Notes under the pieces: model-generated
The model's database searches: none
What the model was told of the DNA's origin: nothing
The model's input: only the letters and a program-made list of their open reading frames with translations
Shown here: piece after piece, positions 8,567 to 16,268 of the stretch
Layout: each line of letters starts with the position of its first letter
Position numbering within the stretch: position 1 is the stretch's first letter
Translations under genes and position numbers: made by a program
Assembly (NCBI GenBank): GCA_026184775.1
Contig: JANCYW010000012.1
Span: forward strand, 248,001-312,000
Direction of reading: 5' to 3'
DNA length: 64,000 nucleotides
From: Cyanidium caldarium
Taxonomy: Eukaryota > Rhodophyta > Bangiophyceae > Cyanidiales > Cyanidiaceae

Positions 8567-9796
8567 ATGTCCCGTGCGGGCGACGCTCCCGACAGAATGG
8601 TCGGTCGGTCGGTCGGTCGACCGATACCGTCGCACCAGTGTGCGGGGGACGTGGGGCGTGTTGCTGAATTCGGTAGCGTGAAGAGGGAGAGTGGGGCACA
8701 AGTCTGCCCAACGACTACACCAACCATTCCTCCTAACAAGACTGAGGCGCCAACCCATGCGCCTAACTCCTCGGTCAGGTGCTCTATTGCCGATCGACGG
8801 GGGTGGCCGCGGGGACGAGCGGCCCGCCTCCTCATCCTCTTCGCGAGCGTCTCGGTGACGTTGGCGCTCTATCACACGCAGCGGCGACGCACCCTCACCT
8901 TTTCGGACCGGGCGTGCGTCTCCCTTCCGCTGCGACTGCCGGATCCAGTCGACGGCAAGTCGTGGACTGCCGACGGCCCGCTGTTGCGGGTGGTCGGGCA
9001 CCGCGGCTCCGGTGGCACCCACGTGGAGAACACGCTGGGGGCATTGGAGGAAGCAGCACACACTAGCGGCTTTTTGGAACTGGATATTGACATCAGCCGC
9101 GACGGCCAGGTGGTGCTGGTGCACGACCCGACGCTGCGGCATCTGACACAAGGCGCCCTGGACGGGCCGGCTTGCGTGTACAACTGGTCCGGCACGTTGT
9201 CGCGAGCGCGAGTCACCCAAGACGCGGGGCGCTTCCCGCCAGCACCCCTGGCGCGGCTGGCGGATGTGCTGGCGCAGCACGGCAACCGAGTGGCCTACAT
9301 GATCGATGTGCGCGAGTGCACCGGGTGTGCAGACTGCGACGCGCTGCTGGCCCAGACCGCCGCACTGCTGCGGCAGTACCGTATCGACGTTCCGCGGCGC
9401 GTGATCTTCAGCTCCAAGTCGGGCAGTATACTGCGGCTGGCGAAACGACTACTGGCGGATCGACCGCCGTTCTGTACGCTGTCGTGTGATTGGCGGCGAT
9501 ACGGTTGGCGCAGTGCGCGACACCTGCAGGATGCCCTGGAGCGTGCCGCTGCCGACGGCATCTCGGCGCAGTTGGCGCTGGTGCACAGCCGACCGCGCAT
9601 GGTGCGTCGCGCACTAGCGGCCGCCTGTGCGCACGCCGACGAGCCGGTGGATGTGGCGGTGGCCACGCGCGGCTTCGTCTGGACCGTGAACACGCAGCAG
9701 GATGCCGAGTGGCTGTGGTGTAGCGGGTGGCGCAATGTGATCAGCGACTCGCCGCGACGCCTTTTGCGAGTGGCACAGGAGACGGTGTCCAGATAA
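8567..9796 (+). CDS. Glycerophosphodiester phosphodiesterase (GDPD) family protein
   Basis: The catalytic TIM-barrel signature is present: GHRGSGG and VENT near residue 144, then LELDIDISRDGQVVLVHDPTL. This supplies the His/Arg, Glu, Asp and His residues that bind metal and hydrolyse glycerophosphodiesters to glycerol-3-phosphate and an alcohol. The common P of PENT is V here. The C-terminal VWTVNTQQDAEWLW and ISDSPRRLL also match the family. A single hydrophobic segment at about residues 84-103 suggests a signal anchor, placing the enzyme in the secretory system or at a membrane. Start codons at 8567 and 8597 are both possible; the first is taken. The leader-proximal coding region contains a GGTC-type tetranucleotide repeat. 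Confidence 0.88.
   Translation: MSRAGDAPDRMVGRSVGRPIPSHQCAGDVGRVAEFGSVKRESGAQVCPTTTPTIPPNKTEAPTHAPNSSVRCSIADRRGWPRGRAARLLILFASVSVTLALYHTQRRRTLTFSDRACVSLPLRLPDPVDGKSWTADGPLLRVVGHRGSGGTHVENTLGALEEAAHTSGFLELDIDISRDGQVVLVHDPTLRHLTQGALDGPACVYNWSGTLSRARVTQDAGRFPPAPLARLADVLAQHGNRVAYMIDVRECTGCADCDALLAQTAALLRQYRIDVPRRVIFSSKSGSILRLAKRLLADRPPFCTLSCDWRRYGWRSARHLQDALERAAADGISAQLALVHSRPRMVRRALAAACAHADEPVDVAVATRGFVWTVNTQQDAEWLWCSGWRNVISDSPRRLLRVAQETVSR
8596..8629. repeat. GGTC tetranucleotide microsatellite
   Basis: A short tandem run of GGTC units, ending in a GTCGAC palindrome, lies near the 5' end of the GDPD frame. Inside the frame it encodes part of the VGRSVGRP segment. It may mark an uncertain start codon, or a leader region rather than true coding sequence. 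Confidence 0.6.
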
Positions 9797-9899
9797 CGCG
9801 GGCCGGTAGATAAAGCGTTGCTCGGCGATGGCTGGAGCAAGGTCGGCGGGCTGATACCTCCATCCATTCCGTCCTCATTCTCGACGTTGCCTTTCATCT

Positions 9900-10886
9900 T
9901 TACGAACTGGCGCTGGCAATGCCAGATGGGTGCAGCACCGCAGCGTGCACGCCAACGGCCAGTGCTTGGCTGCAGTTGCTGTCGCATACGCGGCGCACCA
10001 TGTCCGCCAGTCGCCGTCTGGCATCCACTTTGCCGACTCGCGCAACTGCCAGCTCCTCTTTCGATCGACAGCGCATCTCCTCCTTCACCATGTCGTTCCA
10101 GGCGCCGGCCAAACGCACCATCTCCTTCAGCGCGTTCCGATTGCGGGCCGCGTGTATCTCGTGATCGTCGGGCGCCAGCGAGCGCGACCATCGCGGTTTG
10201 TTCAAGTTCAGCAACATCTTACGCTCCATGTCGTTCAACCGGTACTCCATGCGCAACGAGTAGTAATGGCGGTTCAGCCCGTGGATCAGTGCTTGTATCG
10301 ACGGTTTGTTCAGGCTGCCGGCGTTGCTGGTCGTCTGCCGCGGCTCCATGCCCAGAATGGCCAGCTGCGGGTTCAGCGTGCGAAACGTGTCCGCCACCAC
10401 CTTGCCGCGCACCGACTGGATGGGATCCACCACCAGCGACACTGCGCGCGCGTTCAGCGCCTCGAACGACTGCGCCGTGTTCACATCCACACCCGAAAGC
10501 CAGCAGCCGAAACCGGGGTGGCTGTGGCCCCAACCGCACACCACCTCGTTGCGACCGGTCTGTTTCAGCGCGTCCAGAAACTGCTGCTGGTACACCGCGT
10601 CGATGGCCTCCACCGACACTCCGGTGCCTGACTGGGGCATAGCAAAATAGTCTACTATGCTGATCGTCCAGTCGTCTACGAATTCGCCCAGTAGCAGTCC
10701 CATGACCTCCATGGGCACGCCGGCGCGCGCGTGTTTCAGAATCTTCAGCAGCGCCAACGAGGATACGTACACCGTCTCGGCAGTGTCGTTTTGTGGAATG
10801 TCGGCCGCACCACCTGGTCCATCCGTGCCCTGTCCAGCGCTCTGTGCATGCTGTTGCAACAGCCGCTGCAAGTGATCGCTCGGCAT
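9900..10886 (-). CDS. RPN11: RPN11, 26S proteasome lid deubiquitinase
   Basis: The 328-residue product matches Rpn11/PSMD14 throughout. This JAMM metalloprotease of the proteasome lid removes ubiquitin chains from substrates during degradation. [27 protein letters not shown] supplies the catalytic Glu near residue 67. The zinc motif [14 protein letters not shown] lies near 120-133, followed by [42 protein letters not shown] and KMLLNL. CSN5 lacks several of these, so Rpn11 is favoured. The residue just before the first catalytic His is Gly (GWGHSHPG) where the family nearly always has Tyr. The ATG at 10886 ([10 protein letters not shown]) was chosen over an open upstream extension. Divergent from ETF-QO and convergent with GDPD (103-base gap). 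Confidence 0.95.
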   Translation of the reverse strand: MPSDHLQRLLQQHAQSAGQGTDGPGGAADIPQNDTAETVYVSSLALLKILKHARAGVPMEVMGLLLGEFVDDWTISIVDYFAMPQSGTGVSVEAIDAVYQQQFLDALKQTGRNEVVCGWGHSHPGFGCWLSGVDVNTAQSFEALNARAVSLVVDPIQSVRGKVVADTFRTLNPQLAILGMEPRQTTSNAGSLNKPSIQALIHGLNRHYYSLRMEYRLNDMERKMLLNLNKPRWSRSLAPDDHEIHAARNRNALKEMVRLAGAWNDMVKEEMRCRSKEELAVARVGKVDARRRLADMVRRVCDSNCSQALAVGVHAAVLHPSGIASASS

Positions 10887-11136
10887 GGGGAAATGAGGGG
10901 TGCGAGCGTGAGGGCGGTGCCAAACGGTGGACAACCGGAAACGACGAGAGCGCAAAATCAGCCGCCCAAAAGTGTCACGATGGCTGTCGCGAAATTCGTC
11001 ACACCCGCTCCAAGGCGATTCTTTGAGGGTTCCCTTTGTATTCTGGGGTCATCTCGTTCGGCGCAGGTTGTGCACTTGTCTCCGCTGCTATGTCGCGCCC
11101 GCTCTCTCCCTCTCTGACCGTTCGGTGGCGAATGGC
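10887..11136. promoter_or_regulatory. Bidirectional spacer RPN11 / ETF-QO with CACTTGTC motif
   Basis: This 250-base spacer holds the leaders and probably the promoters of two divergent genes. At 11073-11086 it contains CACTTGTCTCCGCT, which recurs exactly at 21993-22006. The shorter CACTTGTC occurs again upstream of genes at 36521 and 56591. Nearby TTTGAGGGTTCCCTTTGTATT is the most AT-rich part of the spacer. Confidence 0.4.
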
Positions 11137-12885
11137 ATGCTTAGAAAACTAACTCGGACGGTAGCAAGCTTCGGTCAACTTGTTCACAAAAGTGTGCAGC
11201 GGTATCAAAGCCACGCTAGTGCTGCCGATGACTCGCTTCGGTTCGACGTGCTGGTGGTGGGCGCCGGGCCGGCCGGTCTGGCGGCGGCCATACGTCTGAA
11301 ACAGCTGCAACCGGAGCGGAGTGTGTGTGTGCTGGAAAAGGGCAGTGAGGTTGGCGCGCACATTCTATCGGGAAACTGTTTGGACACGCGTGCGCTGGAC
11401 GAATTGTTGCCGGAATGGCGTCAGGACGCTTCATGCCCGGTGCGCCAACCGGTGACCAGCGATCACTTTCAGGTGCTGCTGAATGCCCGCCACGCCCTCC
11501 CGCTGCCCGTACCGCCACAAATGCGCAATCACGGCAACTATGTGGTCAGCCTGTCGCAAGTGACGCGGTGGCTGGGCGCGCGCGCCGAATCGCTGGGCGT
11601 GGAAGTGTATCCGGGGTTTGCGGGCAAGCGCCTGCTGTTCAGCGCGGACGGCGAGCGGGTGGTGGGCGTGGAGACCAATGAGTTCGGGGTGGGTGAAGAT
11701 GGGCGTCACAAGGAGAACTACGTGCCCGGAGTGGCGCTGTACGGCCAGTACACGCTATTGGCCGAGGGATGCCGCGGCTCGCTCACCCAACAGGCCGCCC
11801 GTCGATACCAGCTGCACGACCAGTGCCAGCCGCAGACGTACGCGCTGGGCGTGAAGGAGGTGTGGCGGGTGCGCCCCGAACGGCACCAACCGGGCCGGGT
11901 GCGACACACCGTGGGATGGCCGCTGGATTGGCGCACATACGGTGGCTCTTTCGAGTACCACATGGGCGATGAACCGGGCGGCGCCGGGCAGCACCTGGTG
12001 GCGTTGGGGTTTGTGGCGGCGCTCGATTACCACAATCCGTACCTATCGCCATTCGATGAGTTGCAACGGTGGAAGACGCACGCCAGCAACCGCCGACTGC
12101 TGGAGGGCGGCGAGCCCGTCCAATACGGGGCGCGCTGCATCAACGAAGGCGGGCTGCAGAGTGTGCCGCGGCTGGTGTTTCCAGGCGGCGCTCTCATCGG
12201 CTGTGCGGCCGGCTTTCTGAACGTGCCCAAGATCAAGGGCACGCACACCGCCATGAAGAGCGGCTTGCTGGCGGCGGAGGCATGTGCGCGGGCGCTGAAC
12301 CATCCCGCGGCCGACAGCGCGTCGTCACCGCCACTGCTGCCGCATTACGAACAGGCGGTGCGGGAGAGCTGGATATGGGAGGAGCTTTACCGGGTGCGCA
12401 ATATTCGACCGGGTTTCCGGCTCGGTCTGTGGGGCGGACTGGCACAGGCCGCTTGGGACACGTACATCATGCGCGGCCGCGCACCGTACACCCTCCGGCA
12501 CGGCGCGCCGGATCACCAGGCCACGCAGCCGGCAGCCGCCCATCGGCGCATCGCTTACCCCAGACCGGACGGACGCATCACCCGCGACATTCTCACCAGC
12601 CTGGCACTCAGCGGCACCAATCACGATCACGACCAGCCGTGCCACTTGCGGTTGCGCGACCCGACCGTGCCGCAGCGCGTCAACCTGCCTCAATACGACG
12701 GGCTGGAGCAGCGTTACTGCCCGGCCAAAGTGTACGAGTATGTCGAGCGCGGCGCCTCGAAGCAGCTGCAGATTCACGCCCAGAACTGTCTGCACTGCAA
12801 AGCGTGCGACATCAAAGACCCGCAACAGAACATCGAATGGACGGTGCCGCAAGGCGGCGAGGGACCCAAATACACCCTCATGTGA
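11137..12885 (+). CDS. ETFDH: Electron-transfer flavoprotein:ubiquinone oxidoreductase (ETF-QO)
   Basis: ETF-QO is an inner-mitochondrial-membrane flavoprotein with one 4Fe-4S cluster that passes electrons from ETF (acyl-CoA and branched-chain amino acid oxidation) to ubiquinone. The 582-residue frame has the FAD motif VVGAGPAGLAAA near residue 40, EKGSEVGAHILSG, EGCRGSL, the GWPLD segment and GGALIGCAAGFLNVPKIKGTHTAMKSG. At the C-terminus are CPAKVYEY and NCLHCKACD, which supply the four cluster cysteines, then NIEWTVPQGGEGPKY. The ATG at 11137 begins a basic, Ser-rich presequence (MLRKLTRTVASFGQLVHKS) suited to mitochondrial import; the frame is open further upstream. Length is close to the family norm of about 600. 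Confidence 0.95.
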   Translation: MLRKLTRTVASFGQLVHKSVQRYQSHASAADDSLRFDVLVVGAGPAGLAAAIRLKQLQPERSVCVLEKGSEVGAHILSGNCLDTRALDELLPEWRQDASCPVRQPVTSDHFQVLLNARHALPLPVPPQMRNHGNYVVSLSQVTRWLGARAESLGVEVYPGFAGKRLLFSADGERVVGVETNEFGVGEDGRHKENYVPGVALYGQYTLLAEGCRGSLTQQAARRYQLHDQCQPQTYALGVKEVWRVRPERHQPGRVRHTVGWPLDWRTYGGSFEYHMGDEPGGAGQHLVALGFVAALDYHNPYLSPFDELQRWKTHASNRRLLEGGEPVQYGARCINEGGLQSVPRLVFPGGALIGCAAGFLNVPKIKGTHTAMKSGLLAAEACARALNHPAADSASSPPLLPHYEQAVRESWIWEELYRVRNIRPGFRLGLWGGLAQAAWDTYIMRGRAPYTLRHGAPDHQATQPAAAHRRIAYPRPDGRITRDILTSLALSGTNHDHDQPCHLRLRDPTVPQRVNLPQYDGLEQRYCPAKVYEYVERGASKQLQIHAQNCLHCKACDIKDPQQNIEWTVPQGGEGPKYTLM

Positions 12886-12979
12886 GGGTCGGAGCGTGAA
12901 ACGTCCTCCAAAGACGTGTGTACCCGAGTGGGCCTGTCGTTACGCCCGCTGCGCGCAACACGCCCGGTGGCGCATTCTC

Positions 12980-14890
12980 CTATATGGCGCTCGGCGCTGT
13001 TAGCGACGCAGCGTAGGTGTGGATAAACGAGTGCGAATTGTGCATCGTATCGCCGAGCAAGAAAAACCGCATTCGGCGTTGCGACGGTGGATACTCGCGC
13101 TTGCCGGAATCTTGCGCGCGCTTCACCCCATTGAAAGCGGCCACGGTGCGCGCCTCCTCCGCGGTCACCCCGCCTACCATGAACACCATCACCCAGTGCG
13201 GTCGGCCGGTGTCGCCGCCGCTGTTGGCTGTCTCGGCGCGCCCACGGTTCATCTCCTCAAATGCCTCCGGCGACCAGCGGTTCTTACACGCATCCTCGAG
13301 GATGCGCGCCAGCAACGGCTCGTGCTGCGTGTACACATTCTCCACCGTGTTGCCGAGGCCGCGTCGCAGGGTGTTGCGCGCTCGCGACAACAAGTCGCGG
13401 TTCTCAAACAGGTCCAGACTGCGTTGCTGCGCGCCACAACTGGCTAACAGCGCGTCGATGGCGCCGAGGCGCGACGGCGACATGTGTGCCTGCTCCTGGA
13501 GCGCCTGCCGCACCGAGCGCACCGACTCAGGTCGGCTCTGCTCATATCGCAGGGCGAACAGCGCCGCCACCCGCCACAGATCGTCCACGCTCGGCTGCAG
13601 CGACTCGGCGGCCGTCGCAGCGCTCGGACCGACCAACCGTCCCAGCAGCTCCAGCAATCGCTTGCGCTGCTCCGGTTCCGAGTCGTAACACGCGATATCC
13701 TGCTCCAGCTGTGACAACTGCATCAGCTGCCGTCGTTTCACCTCGCGACTCAGGCCGCCGATCAGTGAAATGTGCTTGGTGGCCAGCAGCGACTGCTTGC
13801 GGAATTCCGGGTAGCTCTCCACAATGCGCATCATCTCCTCGATGGCGTCATCGTTGGCCTCCTCGCGTCGCTGTTGGCCATCGTCGTGACGCAGTGCAGT
13901 GTTGCGTTTGCGCTGGAACTCGGCCACAAACTCGTGCGCGGCCACGCCGATGTCACCGTAGTTGGAGTAGGCGTGCGCGGCGTAAAATTCATCGGAGCGG
14001 CTGTCCAGCACCAGCTCTTCATACGCGGTGCTACCCGACGGCAGTGCCGAGGTCGCCGGTTTGGGCAACTGCACCACGCCGGCGTGCAAGCCGAACAACT
14101 CGTGCACCATCGCCTCGTACGTCCACTGAGTGAGCAGCGGCGTGACCGGATCCTCGCGACGGTCCAGAATGAGCACCGTGGTAAGCGGGGCAGCCGATGC
14201 CGTGGTGGCAGTGTGTTTGCTGCTGTTGTCGTGGAACAGTTTGGATTCCTGGTCCAGGCGCACCGCCAGCCGTTCCGCCAGCGACCGACAGGCGCGATGC
14301 GCCCGCAAGAACCGAATCGACTGTGGGCGCACACCCAATGTGAGCAATACACTGAAGAGCGCATCCAGCTGCCGGTCCACTGGACAAGTGTTGGCGACAG
14401 CGGCAGGCACCGCGTCCCACGTGTTCCCACGCTCATTGTGCATCTTGGGCGACAGGGCGCGACACACGGCAAGCCATGCACTGAGCGGTACGAAATCCAG
14501 AAACACCTCCTGTACACTGGCCACCCGCTCGTGCGTGGCATCCGCATCAGCTAGCTCCTCCAGCACCGACCGTCGCACCACGTTGGTGAACATGACGCGG
14601 TATGTGCCGAATCGCGGCGCGGCCAACTCCCGTCGCACCGTCTGCACCGACTCGGCCGTCGGTCGCACCAGCACCACACCAGTAATGTGCGAATGGTTCC
14701 ATTCCGTTTGTGTCATTGGCACAGTCGGGTGCAGCTGCTCGATCAGCACCACGTCCTGACGCAGTGCCTCGGTCTGCGACAACAGCAGCGACAAGCCAGC
14801 CACGCTCTCCGCGTCCACCAGCAGCGCCTTCAGTCCCGGTATACTGGACAAGAGCGTGACGTAATATTCACACGCCTGGTATAAATCCAT
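12980..14890 (-). CDS. VPS45: VPS45, Sec1/Munc18-family vesicle fusion regulator
   Basis: The 636-residue product is a Sec1/Munc18 (SM) protein of the Vps45 branch, which binds a syntaxin-type SNARE and controls fusion at the trans-Golgi and endosome. Supporting strings are the N-terminal YQACEYYVTLLSSIPGLKALLVD, the SM hallmark LILDRREDPVTPLLTQWTYEAMVHELFG near residue 245, then YSNYGDIG, FVAEFQRK, MMRIVESYPEFRKQS, ATKHISLIGGLSREV and the EQDIACYDSE segment typical of Vps45. It is somewhat longer than usual (about 570) because of inserts. The ATG at 14890 starts the homology. Convergent with ETF-QO across 94 bases. Confidence 0.92.
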   Translation of the reverse strand: MDLYQACEYYVTLLSSIPGLKALLVDAESVAGLSLLLSQTEALRQDVVLIEQLHPTVPMTQTEWNHSHITGVVLVRPTAESVQTVRRELAAPRFGTYRVMFTNVVRRSVLEELADADATHERVASVQEVFLDFVPLSAWLAVCRALSPKMHNERGNTWDAVPAAVANTCPVDRQLDALFSVLLTLGVRPQSIRFLRAHRACRSLAERLAVRLDQESKLFHDNSSKHTATTASAAPLTTVLILDRREDPVTPLLTQWTYEAMVHELFGLHAGVVQLPKPATSALPSGSTAYEELVLDSRSDEFYAAHAYSNYGDIGVAAHEFVAEFQRKRNTALRHDDGQQRREEANDDAIEEMMRIVESYPEFRKQSLLATKHISLIGGLSREVKRRQLMQLSQLEQDIACYDSEPEQRKRLLELLGRLVGPSAATAAESLQPSVDDLWRVAALFALRYEQSRPESVRSVRQALQEQAHMSPSRLGAIDALLASCGAQQRSLDLFENRDLLSRARNTLRRGLGNTVENVYTQHEPLLARILEDACKNRWSPEAFEEMNRGRAETANSGGDTGRPHWVMVFMVGGVTAEEARTVAAFNGVKRAQDSGKREYPPSQRRMRFFLLGDTMHNSHSFIHTYAASLTAPSAI

Positions 14891-15172
14891 GGTAAGAGGC
14901 CGGGCTTTCCACTCGGAGAGGTCGTGAAAGTCCCGAGAGAGACGCGCTGGCTCGACGGTGCTGATGCCGAAAACGAAAGTGGAACGCGCGCAGCGCGAAC
15001 CGGGCGACTGGACGAACGATCGAAACGCGTGGCAGGTCGCTCGTCAACGAGTCTGGAGCAATGGAGCACTGAAGGAGACGGGCAGCCTATCATATCGAGG
15101 AGGGAGATTCAGAGTGAGACAACCCTGGAGGATGCGCCTCCTCTTTCTGCCTCTTCCAACGTTTCATAACGT

Positions 15173-15931
15173 CTAGAGAAAGGCGCCGGGCGCACGACGG
15201 TGGATGGCATCCTCCACGGCGGGTACCACGGCTCGCATCACCTGTTGATCGCGTTGTCGTCGATCGAGTATGTCAGAGGGTCCGGCCTGCTTCATGTGTA
15301 GCACCAGGCAGTATTCGGGCAGGTGGGGCAATAGGTAGACGCAAAAGTCGGAGCCGCGCAAGCCGGCCACGTGCCACACTTGGGGATGCGCTGGCGATAC
15401 GCAGCTATCGTCTGACAGTGACAGACTGGGTGGCGCTGTCGGCGGGCCGAAGCGCGTACTGCCCAGCATGGCGGCGGTGATGTTGTTGGCAGCGTGCTGG
15501 AGCACATCCACCATGGTCAGCAGCAGATCGTCGCCCTCGAGCACGCCCTCTTGCACTTTGCGTTCCCCCGGCTGCGCAAACGACGCCAGTCGCTCGTCGT
15601 CAGACAGGCGAATGAGCACGGCTTGACGCACTACCGAACCGAGTTCCTGGGTCAGCAGCGACTCTAGCAGCAGAAACAAGTCCGGCGGTTGCGGGTGATT
15701 GCGAGCGGTCAAGGGGTCCGCCGGAGCTGCCGTCGCCGGTGGCGGTGGCGACATTCGCTCCCGTTCCGAGTTGCTGGCGTCGACTTGGCGTGCGCGCTCC
15801 TCTGTTGCCGCGTCCGTCTGCGCAGGCACTTGCGCCGCCCCTCTTTTCGGTGGCGGCGGCTTTCTCGCCACCGTCCGTGCACCCGCCGACGTCGCACTGC
15901 CCCGGAAACACGCCAAACACACCGCCGCCAT
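15173..15931 (-). CDS. Unknown protein with possible roadblock/longin-like C-terminal domain
   Basis: The 252-residue frame starts MAAVCLACFRG, where Cys 5 and Cys 8 could be acylated. A Pro/Ala-rich linker to about residue 90 follows, then a compact domain. This domain has a helix (LFLLLESLLTQELG), a strand VRQAVLIRL, a helix LLLTMVDVLQHAANNITAAML, and strands VWHVAGLRGSDFCVYLLP and YCLVLHMKQ. That helix-strand pattern is reminiscent of roadblock/LC7 or longin folds, but I see no diagnostic residues and assign no function. The frame continues open upstream with another ATG at 16168, which would add 79 Arg-rich residues of doubtful coding character. Confidence 0.5.
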   Translation of the reverse strand: MAAVCLACFRGSATSAGARTVARKPPPPKRGAAQVPAQTDAATEERARQVDASNSERERMSPPPPATAAPADPLTARNHPQPPDLFLLLESLLTQELGSVVRQAVLIRLSDDERLASFAQPGERKVQEGVLEGDDLLLTMVDVLQHAANNITAAMLGSTRFGPPTAPPSLSLSDDSCVSPAHPQVWHVAGLRGSDFCVYLLPHLPEYCLVLHMKQAGPSDILDRRQRDQQVMRAVVPAVEDAIHRRAPGAFL

Positions 15932-16268
15932 ATTTGGTGTCGTTTGTGGTCTGCTGGACAACGAGACAATTCCCCAGCGGTGACCACCAACAGACGAGTT
16001 CGTGCGTGCAGCACCGGAAAACCGCAGAACTGCGAACGCGCGCACCCGCCGATGCGTGTAGTGTGTTTCGCCTCGCGGGCGGCCGAAAAGCGTGCGCCGG
16101 TTGCAGGCGACGGCCTCCATACCCCCATCTCGCCCTTTATAGAGTGGCTTGAGCAGCATGGTCGGCAATGCGAAGGGAAGCTGAACGTCTCATCGCCCAG
16201 AGACTCCATGCATCCGTTCGCGATGGCCGGCGTGGCGCGTCGCTGCCCGATCGGTCCTCAGCACTCAC
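15932..16268. other. Spacer between PP2C stop and unknown gene start
   Basis: About 340 bases lie between two leftward genes. They could hold the promoter of the downstream unknown gene, or part of its N-terminus if it starts at 16168. I see no RNA gene or repeat here. Confidence 0.4.

Noticed and set aside
9900-10886. CSN5 as identity of the JAMM protein
   Set aside because: The [20 protein letters not shown] and GEFVDD segments are Rpn11-specific.
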